This document shows, piece by piece, positions 1 to 8,658 of a DNA stretch of 64,000 nucleotides. The DNA is taken from positions 402,518 to 466,517 of the forward strand of contig NZ_JAFICD010000005.1 in NCBI RefSeq assembly GCF_017833525.1, given 5' to 3'. How positions within the stretch are numbered: the stretch's first letter is position 1; each line of letters opens with the position of its first letter. Origin of the DNA: Duganella sp. 1411. GTDB taxonomy: Bacteria > Pseudomonadota > Gammaproteobacteria > Burkholderiales > Burkholderiaceae_D. Below the pieces are notes generated by a model. That model was not told the origin of the DNA. It saw nothing but the letters and a program-made list of their open reading frames with translations, and made no database searches. Both the position numbers and the translations under genes were made by a program.

Positions 1-1317
<1,317 letters not shown>

Positions 1318-1325
1318 CACGCCCA

Positions 1326-1430
1326 ACTCCGGGGTCAGGTCCACCAATTCTACACGTGCTGATCCGTCTGACGAGGCGTAAGGGGCCTAGCGCCGGGTTC
1401 GTGTAGAAATGGTGGACCTGACCCCGGAGT
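1326..1430. repeat. Family A palindromic repeat, copy 1
   Basis: Two 31-bp arms (1326-1356 and 1400-1430) are inverted copies of each other with a single mismatch; the arms begin ACTCCGGGGTCAGG. A 43-bp spacer separates them. It fills the gap between two convergent genes. No T-tract follows, so it is not a standard intrinsic terminator, but the transcript would fold into a long hairpin from either strand. Related copies are at 25975, 27255 and 49679. Confidence 0.9.
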
Positions 1431-1440
1431 ATGAACCGGA

Positions 1441-2256
1441 TTAGTTATAGCGCTGGCGCAGCAGCGCCAGCATCGCGACGTTCAGTTCCCACGCGTTCGA
1501 GACTTCCTTTTGCGTGTAGGGCAGCGTTTGCGTGTACGGCACCGGGCCGAATTCCGGCGTCAAGGTCATGCGCGCGGCGCCGTCGGCTCGCCGCAGCCGC
1601 AGCACTTCGTCCCACCACGACAGGTGCGCCTCCAGCGCCGCCCGCGCTTCCGGCGCGCGGAAGTCCGCCACCTGCGGCCCCTGCGGATGGCCCACCCGCG
1701 CATGGATGTGGCGCACCCGCGGCAAGGTCGCCGCCAGCGTTTGCGGCTGGTCGTCGAGCAGCGATTCGCAGGCGCAGCACCAGTGCGACAGGTCGGCCGT
1801 CAGCCGCAATTCCGGCATCCGCTCCAGATACGGCAGCAACAGCATCGGGTGCGCGCTGAAGCGGCTGCGGTGGATCTCGTGGTAAATCGGCACGCCGTGC
1901 CGGCGCGAGATGGCGTCGGCCAGTTCCAGCAGCTCGCCGTTTTGCGCCGGCGTGAAGTAGTCCTTGCCGGTCTGCGAGTTGACATGCAGCGGCGCGGCGG
2001 CGCAGGCGTTGTCCAGCAGCTCGGCCAGCGCCGCGCGGTGCGCGTCGAACCCCGGCACCAGCGCCGTCTCCCATTGCGATGCGATCAGCCCCAGGCCGGC
2101 GGCGGCGATGCGGCCGGTCCAGTCGTCGCGCGCGGCGGCGTCCAGCGGCAGCGACATTTCGATGCCGTCGAAGCCGGCCGCCTTGACGCGGTCGACGAAC
2201 ACCTGCGGCGCCAATTCGTTGTTGCCCCAGTGGGCGGCGAAGATTTGGACGATCAA
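1441..2256 (-). CDS. Sugar phosphate isomerase/epimerase family protein (xylose isomerase-like TIM barrel)
   Basis: 271-residue protein starting at TTG 2256, which overlaps the stop codon of the upstream oxygenase gene (TTGA overlap), so the two genes are almost certainly cotranslated. The open frame continues upstream but only antisense to or inside the neighbouring gene. The pattern fits the AP-endonuclease-2/xylose-isomerase-like family: an early GFDGIEMSLP strand, the metal-ligand set E (YHEIHRS), D (TADLSHW), H (HARVGHPQG) and a final E (LTPEFGP). Members isomerise or epimerise keto sugars or inositol derivatives in the cytoplasm. Pairing with a PhyH-type oxygenase suggests a small catabolic pathway for an unknown polyol or sugar derivative. 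The substrate is not predictable here. Confidence 0.85.
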   Translation of the reverse strand: MIVQIFAAHWGNNELAPQVFVDRVKAAGFDGIEMSLPLDAAARDDWTGRIAAAGLGLIASQWETALVPGFDAHRAALAELLDNACAAAPLHVNSQTGKDYFTPAQNGELLELADAISRRHGVPIYHEIHRSRFSAHPMLLLPYLERMPELRLTADLSHWCCACESLLDDQPQTLAATLPRVRHIHARVGHPQGPQVADFRAPEARAALEAHLSWWDEVLRLRRADGAARMTLTPEFGPVPYTQTLPYTQKEVSNAWELNVAMLALLRQRYN

Positions 2257-3089
2257 AGGAAGCCCCGCACCGGGAAGCTGGCGTCGCGCTGTATCCAGTT
2301 CAGCGGAGAGTAGTCGGTGGCGCCGTCGGTGACGTGCAGCGTGTACGCGTGGCGCGAGAAGGCCGAGCGGTTCGGCGCGCTGTAGTGCGGCAGCAGGCCG
2401 TGGAAGCATACCAGGCTGCCGGCCTTGCATTCGAGCGGCACGGCGGTGCTGTCGTCCGGCCACGGCATGTCGCTGAGTTTTTCCATGCGCACGTGGTCGC
2501 CCGTGCGCAGGAAGCGTTCGCGCATCGGGCCCCGATGGCCGCCCGGTTCGGCCCACATGCAGCCGTTTTCCAGCGTGGCGTCCTCCAGCGCGAACCAGAA
2601 GGTGGTCACGCTCACCGGGTCGGTGTCGAAGTAGGTGGCGTCCTGGTGCCAGCGCACCTCGCCGCCGATGCCGGGCTGCTTGAAGATGTACATCGATTGC
2701 CACACCTTGGCGTCGGCCAGGCCCAGGTCGCGCGCCACGGTGACCAGGCGCGGGTCGGCCGTGAAGGCGCGGAACACCGGGTCCAGATCGTGCATCGCGT
2801 GGCCGATCTTGTTGATCGACAGCGACTTGTCCTGTTTCAGCCCGCCGTCCGGGCCGAACGCTTCCTCTTCGAAGAAGCAGCGCACGGTGTTGTCCGAGCG
2901 CAGGAAGTAGTCGTCGGTGGTCTTTTCCTGCTCGACGGTGCTGAAGATGCCGGCCCCTTTCGGGTCGAATTCGTTGACAATCTGCCCCGCACGAGCGCGC
3001 AGCGTGACGATGTCGGCGGCGCTCTTGAAGTCCGGCAGCACAATGTAGCCATCGCGTTGATAGTGTTGTTTTTGCGCGTCTGTCAGCAT
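2253..3089 (-). CDS. Phytanoyl-CoA dioxygenase (PhyH) family protein
   Basis: 278-residue Fe(II)/2-oxoglutarate-dependent oxygenase of the PhyH family. The start is ATG 3089, with GGGAG seven bases upstream; the frame extends further to 3191 but that part covers the divergent promoter. The HxD iron ligands are visible as H148-x-D150 (WHQDATYF), the distal His at 235 (PHYSAPNRS), and an Arg at 241-246 is a candidate for 2-oxoglutarate binding. Bacterial PhyH proteins hydroxylate diverse small molecules, so the name does not define the substrate. It is first in a two-gene operon with the sugar isomerase and is transcribed divergently from a LysR regulator that is the obvious candidate controller. 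Confidence 0.88.
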   Translation of the reverse strand: MLTDAQKQHYQRDGYIVLPDFKSAADIVTLRARAGQIVNEFDPKGAGIFSTVEQEKTTDDYFLRSDNTVRCFFEEEAFGPDGGLKQDKSLSINKIGHAMHDLDPVFRAFTADPRLVTVARDLGLADAKVWQSMYIFKQPGIGGEVRWHQDATYFDTDPVSVTTFWFALEDATLENGCMWAEPGGHRGPMRERFLRTGDHVRMEKLSDMPWPDDSTAVPLECKAGSLVCFHGLLPHYSAPNRSAFSRHAYTLHVTDGATDYSPLNWIQRDASFPVRGFL

Positions 3090-3147
3090 GTACTGCTCCC
3101 GAATGATAATGGTGGATCGATCATTGTACGGCGCCGGGCAAGGCCAA

Positions 3148-3192
3148 ACAATGCGCAAAAGGTTGACACATTGTCGCTTAAATGGAGACAAT
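3148..3192. promoter_or_regulatory. Candidate LysR operator in the phyH/lysR divergent region
   Basis: The 108-bp divergent region contains ATTGTC-N11-GACAAT (3170-3192), an exact inverted repeat with the T-N11-A geometry typical of LysR-type regulators. An overlapping inverted repeat ACAATG-N15-CATTGT (3148-3174) lies just upstream. A TTGACA hexamer sits at 3163-3168. The inner box ends five bases before the lysR start, so binding could block the regulator's own expression. The function is inferred from geometry only. Confidence 0.55.
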
Positions 3193-3197
3193 CAGAC

Positions 3198-4121
3198 ATG
3201 GACCAATTACGCGCAATGGAGATTTTCGTCGAAGTGGCGCGGCTGCGCAGCTTCAGCGAGGCGGGCCGCCGGCTGGGGCTGACGCGGGCCATGGTCAGCA
3301 AGCACATCCTGCAGCTGGAGGACAGGCTGCAGGCGCGCCTGCTGCACCGTTCGACGCGCGAGGTGAGCCTGACCGATGCCGGCCAGGCCTATCTGGCGCC
3401 GTGCATGGCGACCGTGGAGCAGGCGCGCGAGGCGGCGCATGTGGTGTCGCAGGCCGGCGCGGAGCTGGCCGGACCGCTGCGCATCCAGGCGCCGTCCAGC
3501 TTTGGCAGCGAGTGGCTGGCCGGCGCGGTGGCGCGTTTCAACCTGCTGCACCCGCAACTGGCGCCGATGCTGCACCTGGACGATGCGCTGCTCGATCCGA
3601 TCGAGCATGGCTTCGATTTGACGATCCGGGTGGGCGGCATCCCGGACGTGCACGCGCTGGCCATGCGGCCGCTGGCGCCGTGCCGGGGCGTGTTGTGCGC
3701 GTCGCCCGATTACCTGGCGCGCCACGGCGTGCCGCGGTCGCCCGAGGACCTGCACGATCACCGCTGCCTGCACTTCAGCCATCTGACCGACGGCACGGCG
3801 TGGCATTTCAGCAAAGGGGCGGAGCGGCGCACGGTGCGGGTGCGCGCCGCGTTCACGGCGAATAATGGCTTGGTGCTGCAGCAGGCCGCCCAGCAGGGGC
3901 TGGGCATCGTCTACAACACCACCTTCCTGGCCTGGCGCGCGCTGAGGGAGGGCACATTGGTGCCGGTGCTGGCCGACTGGGAGCTGCCGCTCAATTATCT
4001 CAGCGCGCTGTATCCGGCCAGCCGCCAGCCGTCGCCCAAGGTGCGGGCGCTGATCGATTTCCTGGTGGCGGAGTTTCAGCCGGTGCCGCCGTGGGACCTA
4101 AAGGACCATGGTTCCACGTAG
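3198..4121 (+). CDS. LysR family transcriptional regulator
   Basis: 307-residue LysR regulator of the AaeR/YafC-like group. The start is ATG 3198 (MDQLRAMEIF); the much longer open frame from 2334 is antisense to the oxygenase gene and is rejected as an N-terminus. The winged helix-turn-helix occupies residues ~1-60 (RSFSEAGRRLGLTRAMVSKH), followed by the periplasmic-binding-protein-like effector domain. It is divergent from the PhyH/isomerase operon. The stop codon and last residues (GST) are made by the edge of a family B repeat, so the C-terminus has been set or altered by repeat insertion; the effector domain still looks complete. Confidence 0.9.
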   Translation: MDQLRAMEIFVEVARLRSFSEAGRRLGLTRAMVSKHILQLEDRLQARLLHRSTREVSLTDAGQAYLAPCMATVEQAREAAHVVSQAGAELAGPLRIQAPSSFGSEWLAGAVARFNLLHPQLAPMLHLDDALLDPIEHGFDLTIRVGGIPDVHALAMRPLAPCRGVLCASPDYLARHGVPRSPEDLHDHRCLHFSHLTDGTAWHFSKGAERRTVRVRAAFTANNGLVLQQAAQQGLGIVYNTTFLAWRALREGTLVPVLADWELPLNYLSALYPASRQPSPKVRALIDFLVAEFQPVPPWDLKDHGST

Positions 4122-4212
4122 GGCGGATTAGCGCAGCGTAATCCGCCATGCGTGCGCCGTCGGCGGCTCGAAGATGGCCGATTACGGCGTTCCGCCTAAT
4201 CCGCCCTACGTG
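4115..4212. repeat. Family B two-hairpin palindromic repeat, copy 1
   Basis: Outer arms CACGTAGGGCGGATTA and TAATCCGCCCTACGTG flank two smaller hairpins. One has the GCGCAGCG loop region and one has the CGGCGTTCCGCC loop region, each on a GGCGGATTA/TAATCCGCC-type stem; the right-hand inner stem carries one mismatch. It lies between convergent genes and supplies the stop codon of the LysR gene. Other sites are at 14801, 36757, 39032, 58051 and 63834. Confidence 0.9.
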
Positions 4213-4234
4213 TTTCAGAAGGTTTTTATGGCGT

Positions 4235-5296
4235 CTAAACCCGCCAGGCGCCGTCGCGGTACACCTGCTCGTCGTCCAGATATACGGCCTCGGTCACCGC
4301 GAACACGTCGACGTGGTAGCGCGCCTCCTTGCGCTTGAACTGCGGCTTGGCGTAAACCCCGTGCTTGGCCCCGAGCGACAGGTGGATGCCGCACATGCGC
4401 TCGAAGGTGCCGATGTCGTCGACCATGCGCTCGCGCGAAAACGCCCGGTTCATGCCGAAGCCCAGCTCGCGCAGCCACACCTCGCCCTCGTGCGCGCGGA
4501 TGATGGCGAGCATGTTGTCAAATTCCGGCGTGGCGTTCTCGGCCCCCACCACGCGGCCTTGTTCGACGATCAAGGTCACCGGCGTGGCCGGTTTGTTGAC
4601 TAAAAACGACGTGTCGCCGAACACGAAGATGCGCACCCGCCCGTTGACCGCCTCCAGGTCGCGCGCCTCGGTGAACACCTCGCCCAGCGGGAACTGGCCG
4701 CCGACGTTGTTCATGCCCCCGTAGTCGCCGATATTGAGCTTGGCCGCTTCGAACGGCGAGCCGAACACCAGCCGCGCGCCGTCGCCGCTGTCGACCACGC
4801 CGTGGCGGGCGGCGTCGATGCGGGCCTTGAGCGCGTGGCCGACGCCGCGGTAGTAGGCCGGGTCGTAGGCCAGCGCGTCGATGTAGCGCAGTCCCTGTTC
4901 GCCCGGCATGCGCGACAGGTGCACATGCTCGATCACCTTCAGCCCCCGCTTGAACAGTTCGATGCGGATGCGGAACGCCTCGAGCCGGAAGCTGGTCGAC
5001 TGGATCAGCACCACCAGGTCGCCCGCCGCCATGCCGGCGAAGGCGGCCAGCACGTCGTCCGGCGTTACGCTGTCGAAGTCGACGAAGCTCGCGTCCGGCA
5101 CCACGCGCCGGTAGGCCTCGGTCAGCGCCCGGTTGAGGTCGGTGCGGGTGTCGTGGACGATCAGCGCGCCGCGCCCCGGCGCGTGGCCGATGGCCAGCGC
5201 CAGCGTGTCGCCCACATTACGCTGCGCCGTGTCGACCGCGTGCTCGGGAATGGCGCCGAAGCGCGAGGTAGTCATTTGGGAAACTAGGTCTGTCAT
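4235..5296 (-). CDS. M29 family metallo-aminopeptidase
   Basis: 353-residue cytoplasmic protein resembling the thermophilic-aminopeptidase family M29, which removes N-terminal (often Leu) residues using two metal ions. The metal-ligand set can be followed in order: Glu in GEVF, Glu in RELGFG, His in GIHLSLG, and His-x-Asp in YHVDVF. No signal peptide is present. The family also contains ring-cleaving relatives such as NicX-type dioxygenases, so non-peptide chemistry is possible. It stands alone, converging on the LysR gene with a family B repeat between them. The start at 5296 is the first ATG in the frame; a second Met at codon 8 is an alternative. Confidence 0.75.
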   Translation of the reverse strand: MTDLVSQMTTSRFGAIPEHAVDTAQRNVGDTLALAIGHAPGRGALIVHDTRTDLNRALTEAYRRVVPDASFVDFDSVTPDDVLAAFAGMAAGDLVVLIQSTSFRLEAFRIRIELFKRGLKVIEHVHLSRMPGEQGLRYIDALAYDPAYYRGVGHALKARIDAARHGVVDSGDGARLVFGSPFEAAKLNIGDYGGMNNVGGQFPLGEVFTEARDLEAVNGRVRIFVFGDTSFLVNKPATPVTLIVEQGRVVGAENATPEFDNMLAIIRAHEGEVWLRELGFGMNRAFSRERMVDDIGTFERMCGIHLSLGAKHGVYAKPQFKRKEARYHVDVFAVTEAVYLDDEQVYRDGAWRV

Positions 5297-5453
5297 GGGG
5301 ATTGCCGCGTTGAATGTCGCATTATAAGGGCATTCATATGGGGTATTCGCGCCGCCGCCACGCCGGCGCGCATTCTCCTTGTAATGACCAGGGCAGCGAT
5401 ATAGAATCAGGAATATAGCCTAGCAGCAACTCCTTGGCATAACAACAGGACGC

Positions 5454-5903
5454 ATGATGACGGTAATAATGGGACAGGATTTGCCGCTGGAGCGCCCGGA
5501 CGCGAACGGCCGCGCGGCGTTGTTCGTACCGACGGCCAGCATCAAGGACGATGTGCTGGAGACGGTGCGCAAGGGGTCGGCGATTGTCGGTTTCGGCAAC
5601 CATGACCGGACGTTAACCATTTATTACGAGAGCAACCGCTTCAACGAGCCCAATCTGCTCAAGTGGGAGCAAAAGGCGCGCAAGGCCTTCGAGCGCCTGG
5701 CCGACAACCTGCCGACCGTCTCCAAAATGGTCAGCAAGCCGGAGAACTTCGAGCAGGTCGGCTACATCAGCAGCAAGGGCATCCTGATCCGCCGCATGGA
5801 AAAGCTGCTCAACTGGCTGGAGACGTCGGGCGCCGGCGATTCCGCCCCGACGTCGGAAAACATCGTCTTCACGCCGCCGCCCCCGCCCAAGAAAATCGAC
5901 TGA
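5454..5903 (+). CDS. Hypothetical protein with proline-rich C-terminus
   Basis: 149-residue soluble protein that I do not recognise. There is no signal peptide or membrane segment. Residues ~65-115 are amphipathic and Lys/Arg/Glu-rich, with a WEQKARKAFERLADNL helix, and the C-terminus is a short disordered tail with five consecutive prolines followed by KK. The start at 5454 has ACAGGAC just upstream; ATG 5457 or 5469 are alternatives. It is divergent from the aminopeptidase, with 157 bases between the starts. Codon usage matches its neighbours, which supports a real gene. Confidence 0.7.
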   Translation: MMTVIMGQDLPLERPDANGRAALFVPTASIKDDVLETVRKGSAIVGFGNHDRTLTIYYESNRFNEPNLLKWEQKARKAFERLADNLPTVSKMVSKPENFEQVGYISSKGILIRRMEKLLNWLETSGAGDSAPTSENIVFTPPPPPKKID

Positions 5904-5989
5904 CGCCGCCGTCTCCCGGCTATGATGTTGCGTGCGCGCCCGCGACGCGGGATGTTGTATGTTAATGACAATAATCGATACAGGAGACC

Positions 5990-6364
5990 ATGATGTCCAC
6001 TAATCTATGCACGACTTACCGCCGGGCCGGCGCCTTGCTGGTGGCGACGGCGGCACTGCTGCTGGGCGGCTGCCAGAAGAGCGATCCGAGCGAGGCCGGT
6101 CCGGCCGAGCGCGCGGGCCGCAAGGTCGACGAGGCGACGGCCAAGGCTGGCAGCGAGTTGAGCCAGGTGCGCGAGACCGCCGGCCAGCAGATGAGCGACG
6201 CGGCCAAGGACACTAGCCAAAAGCTCGACAAGGCGGCCGACACGGCCGGGCAAAAGCTCAACGAGGCGACCCAGGCGGCCGGCAGGAAGCTCGAGCAGGC
6301 CGGCGAGAAGATGCAGGAAAAGGCCAGGGAACGCGAGGCGGCCGCCGGCACGCCGGCCAAGTAA
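5990..6364 (+). CDS. Small lipoprotein with 11-residue amphipathic helical repeats
   Basis: 124 residues. A lipoprotein signal peptide ends in LLLGGC (Cys at residue 28), so it should be lipid-anchored. The mature part is one long, highly charged helix built from approximate 11-residue units of the type AGQKLxEATxA, rich in Ala, Lys, Glu and Gln and lacking aromatics. This resembles LEA-like or apolipophorin-like stress proteins. AGGAGA precedes the ATG. A role in envelope protection or spacing is a guess from composition. It converges on the TPR-GGDEF gene. Confidence 0.82.
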   Translation: MMSTNLCTTYRRAGALLVATAALLLGGCQKSDPSEAGPAERAGRKVDEATAKAGSELSQVRETAGQQMSDAAKDTSQKLDKAADTAGQKLNEATQAAGRKLEQAGEKMQEKAREREAAAGTPAK

Positions 6365-6382
6365 GACGGTAGCGGGCAGGGG

Positions 6383-8494
6383 TCAGGCCGCGGCGGCGGG
6401 CGTCAACGCCGCCGGCGCCGCGTCCCCCGACACCACGCTCAAGTCGACGAAGCCCTCGCGCCAGGCCAGTTCCAGGTCCTGTTCGATCGCCTCCATCGAC
6501 GTGCGCTCGAAATTGGCGAATCCGCGCACGCCATAGGCGCGGTTGCGGCCGTGGGACTTGGCCATGTACAGCGCCATGTCGATCAGATTGACGGCGCGCT
6601 CCCATGGCAGCGGCGTGCCGCCCGCCGACAGCGGAAACGGCGAGAACCCCACCGAGACATTCACCGAAATCTCGTGCTCCTGGTAGCGGATGGCCTGCGA
6701 CGAGATGCCGGTCAAAATCCGCCGCGCGATGTCGTCCAGGCCGTGGCGCGGGCTGGCCGGCAGGAACGCCAGGAATTCCTCGCCGCCCCAGCGCACGATC
6801 ATGTCCGTCTCGCGCAGCGCGATGCGCAAATTCTCGGCGATCATCTTGAGCACGGCGTCGCCGGCGGCGTGGCCGTAGGTGTCGTTGATGTGCTTGAAGT
6901 GGTCGACGTCGAGCAGGAACAGCGCGCCGACGATGTCGTCGTGGCGCTCGACGCGCTTCTCGATGTCCGGCCTGGGCTTGTCCTGCGGCTTGAAGCCGCG
7001 CATGAACTCCTGGAAGTGGCGCCGGTTGTACAGCGACGTCAACGGATCGAGCGTCGATTGCGCCTTGAGCTCGAGGTTTTTTTCCTCCAGCCGCGCGTTG
7101 GCGTTGCGCACTTTGCGGTAGAGCATGCCGATCATCACCGACGCCAGCGCGAACACCAGCGCCAGCAGCCACCAGATGCGCTGCTGCAGGCGGCGGTTGT
7201 CGATCTCGGCGCCCTTGAGCTGGTTCTCCCGCCTGAGCAGTTCGATCTGGCGCTGCTTTTTCTCGGTCTCGTATTTTTCCTGCAGCTCCAGCACGGATTT
7301 CTGGCGCTGCTTTTCAAACAGTTCGTTCGACAGCTCGCGCTCGCGGTGGTAGGCCGACACCGCGCCGGCCATGTCGCCCGAGCGTTCCAGCGCCTCGCCG
7401 TATTCGCGCAGCGCCGCCTGCAGGTAGGGCTTGTTGTTCTCCCGCTCGTAGCGCGCCATGCCGGCCTCGTAATGCTGCTTGCCCTCGGCGATGCGGCCCA
7501 TCCACAGATACGCCTGGCCCAGGTTGGCGTGCGCCACGCCGGCGGTCGACTCGTCGTTGGAGCGCTGCGTCACGCGCAGCGCTTCGAGCGCGTACTGCGC
7601 CGCGCGCGGATAGTCGCCTTGTTTCAGATAGCTGTCGGACAGGTTGACCAGGGTGGCGCCGACCATGCGTTCGGCGCCCAGCTTGCGCACCAGCTCCAGG
7701 TTGTAGAGCAGCGCCCGCAGCGCGCGCTTGGGCTGGCCGGAGTCGATCGCCAGCCCGTACTCGGTGGTCTTGGCCATCGCCATGCGGCCCGGCGAGTGCA
7801 GTTTTTCGGTCTCGGCCAGCAGCTCGTCGAGGCAGTCGGACGCCTTGTCGTATTCCTTCATCTGCGTGTACAGCTCCGTCAGCGCGTTGAGCGCGGCGGC
7901 CAGCATCGCCGGATCGTCGCGCACCGTGCGCGACAGGTCGAGCGCCTGCTGCAGCTTGACCAGCGCCTGCGGGAAGTTGCCCTGCTCGGCGTAGGACTGG
8001 CCGGCGGTGATGGTCGCCTGCGTGCGCAGCGCGGCGTTGGTGGTGGTCATGGCCAGCTTTTCGGCGACGAAGGCGAGGTGGTGCGCGGCGTCGACCTCGG
8101 CCTTGTCGAACAACACGTAGACCTTGTTGAGCATGCCCTTGGCGACGATGACGTCGTCCTTCAGGCTCCTGCCGTAGGCGATGACCTGCTCGGCGCCGGC
8201 CAGCGCGCCGGCGTTGTCGCCCATGCGCATGCGCGAGGCGCTGATCTGGATCATCAGCTCGGCGCGGGTGTACGGGGATTTGCCGGCCACCTGCGGCGCG
8301 AGCGTGAGCAGCTCGGCCAGCGCCTTGTCGGGGACGAAGCGGCTTTGCTCGCGGATGTCCAGCAGGCGGCTGTTGAGCGTGGCCTCGTCCATCTGGGCCA
8401 GCGCCAGCGCGGGGCACAGCATGAGGACGGCCGCCAGCGCGCCGCCACCCGCACGGCCCAACCACCAGCTATTTCGCATACCTGCCAACGCCAC
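6383..8494 (-). CDS. TPR-repeat membrane diguanylate cyclase (GGDEF)
   Basis: 703 residues. An N-terminal signal sequence (to ~residue 33) is followed by ~350 residues of tetratricopeptide repeats in the periplasm, a coiled coil (LQEKYETEKKQRQIELLRRE), one membrane helix (WWLLALVFALASVMIGML), a second coiled coil and a cytoplasmic GGDEF domain. The active-site motif is GGEEF, which is compatible with cyclic-di-GMP synthesis. TPR-TM-GGDEF proteins are thought to sense periplasmic protein or peptide partners. The start is GTG 8494 with a G-rich ribosome site very close by; ATG 8479, five codons in, is an alternative that keeps the signal sequence. It is monocistronic. Confidence 0.9.
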   Translation of the reverse strand: MALAGMRNSWWLGRAGGGALAAVLMLCPALALAQMDEATLNSRLLDIREQSRFVPDKALAELLTLAPQVAGKSPYTRAELMIQISASRMRMGDNAGALAGAEQVIAYGRSLKDDVIVAKGMLNKVYVLFDKAEVDAAHHLAFVAEKLAMTTTNAALRTQATITAGQSYAEQGNFPQALVKLQQALDLSRTVRDDPAMLAAALNALTELYTQMKEYDKASDCLDELLAETEKLHSPGRMAMAKTTEYGLAIDSGQPKRALRALLYNLELVRKLGAERMVGATLVNLSDSYLKQGDYPRAAQYALEALRVTQRSNDESTAGVAHANLGQAYLWMGRIAEGKQHYEAGMARYERENNKPYLQAALREYGEALERSGDMAGAVSAYHRERELSNELFEKQRQKSVLELQEKYETEKKQRQIELLRRENQLKGAEIDNRRLQQRIWWLLALVFALASVMIGMLYRKVRNANARLEEKNLELKAQSTLDPLTSLYNRRHFQEFMRGFKPQDKPRPDIEKRVERHDDIVGALFLLDVDHFKHINDTYGHAAGDAVLKMIAENLRIALRETDMIVRWGGEEFLAFLPASPRHGLDDIARRILTGISSQAIRYQEHEISVNVSVGFSPFPLSAGGTPLPWERAVNLIDMALYMAKSHGRNRAYGVRGFANFERTSMEAIEQDLELAWREGFVDLSVVSGDAAPAALTPAAAA

Positions 8495-8658
8495 GCCCCC
8501 TCAAAGCACTCCGCAACTGCAGAGTGTCAGGGTAATTATATTCGTGTTGCAACTACGAAAGCGCGCGTGCGCGTATTTTTCATCGGAAAGCGCACAACCG
8601 TGCCGATACGTGTGGCGAGGTTGATAAATGGCGCCGCGCCCGCGCTTAATCGGCCCGT

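Noticed and set aside
2334..3197. Long open frame upstream of and in frame with the LysR gene (total 595 codons)
   Set aside because: This part is antisense to the PhyH oxygenase gene; the LysR family start at 3198 fits length and the divergent promoter.
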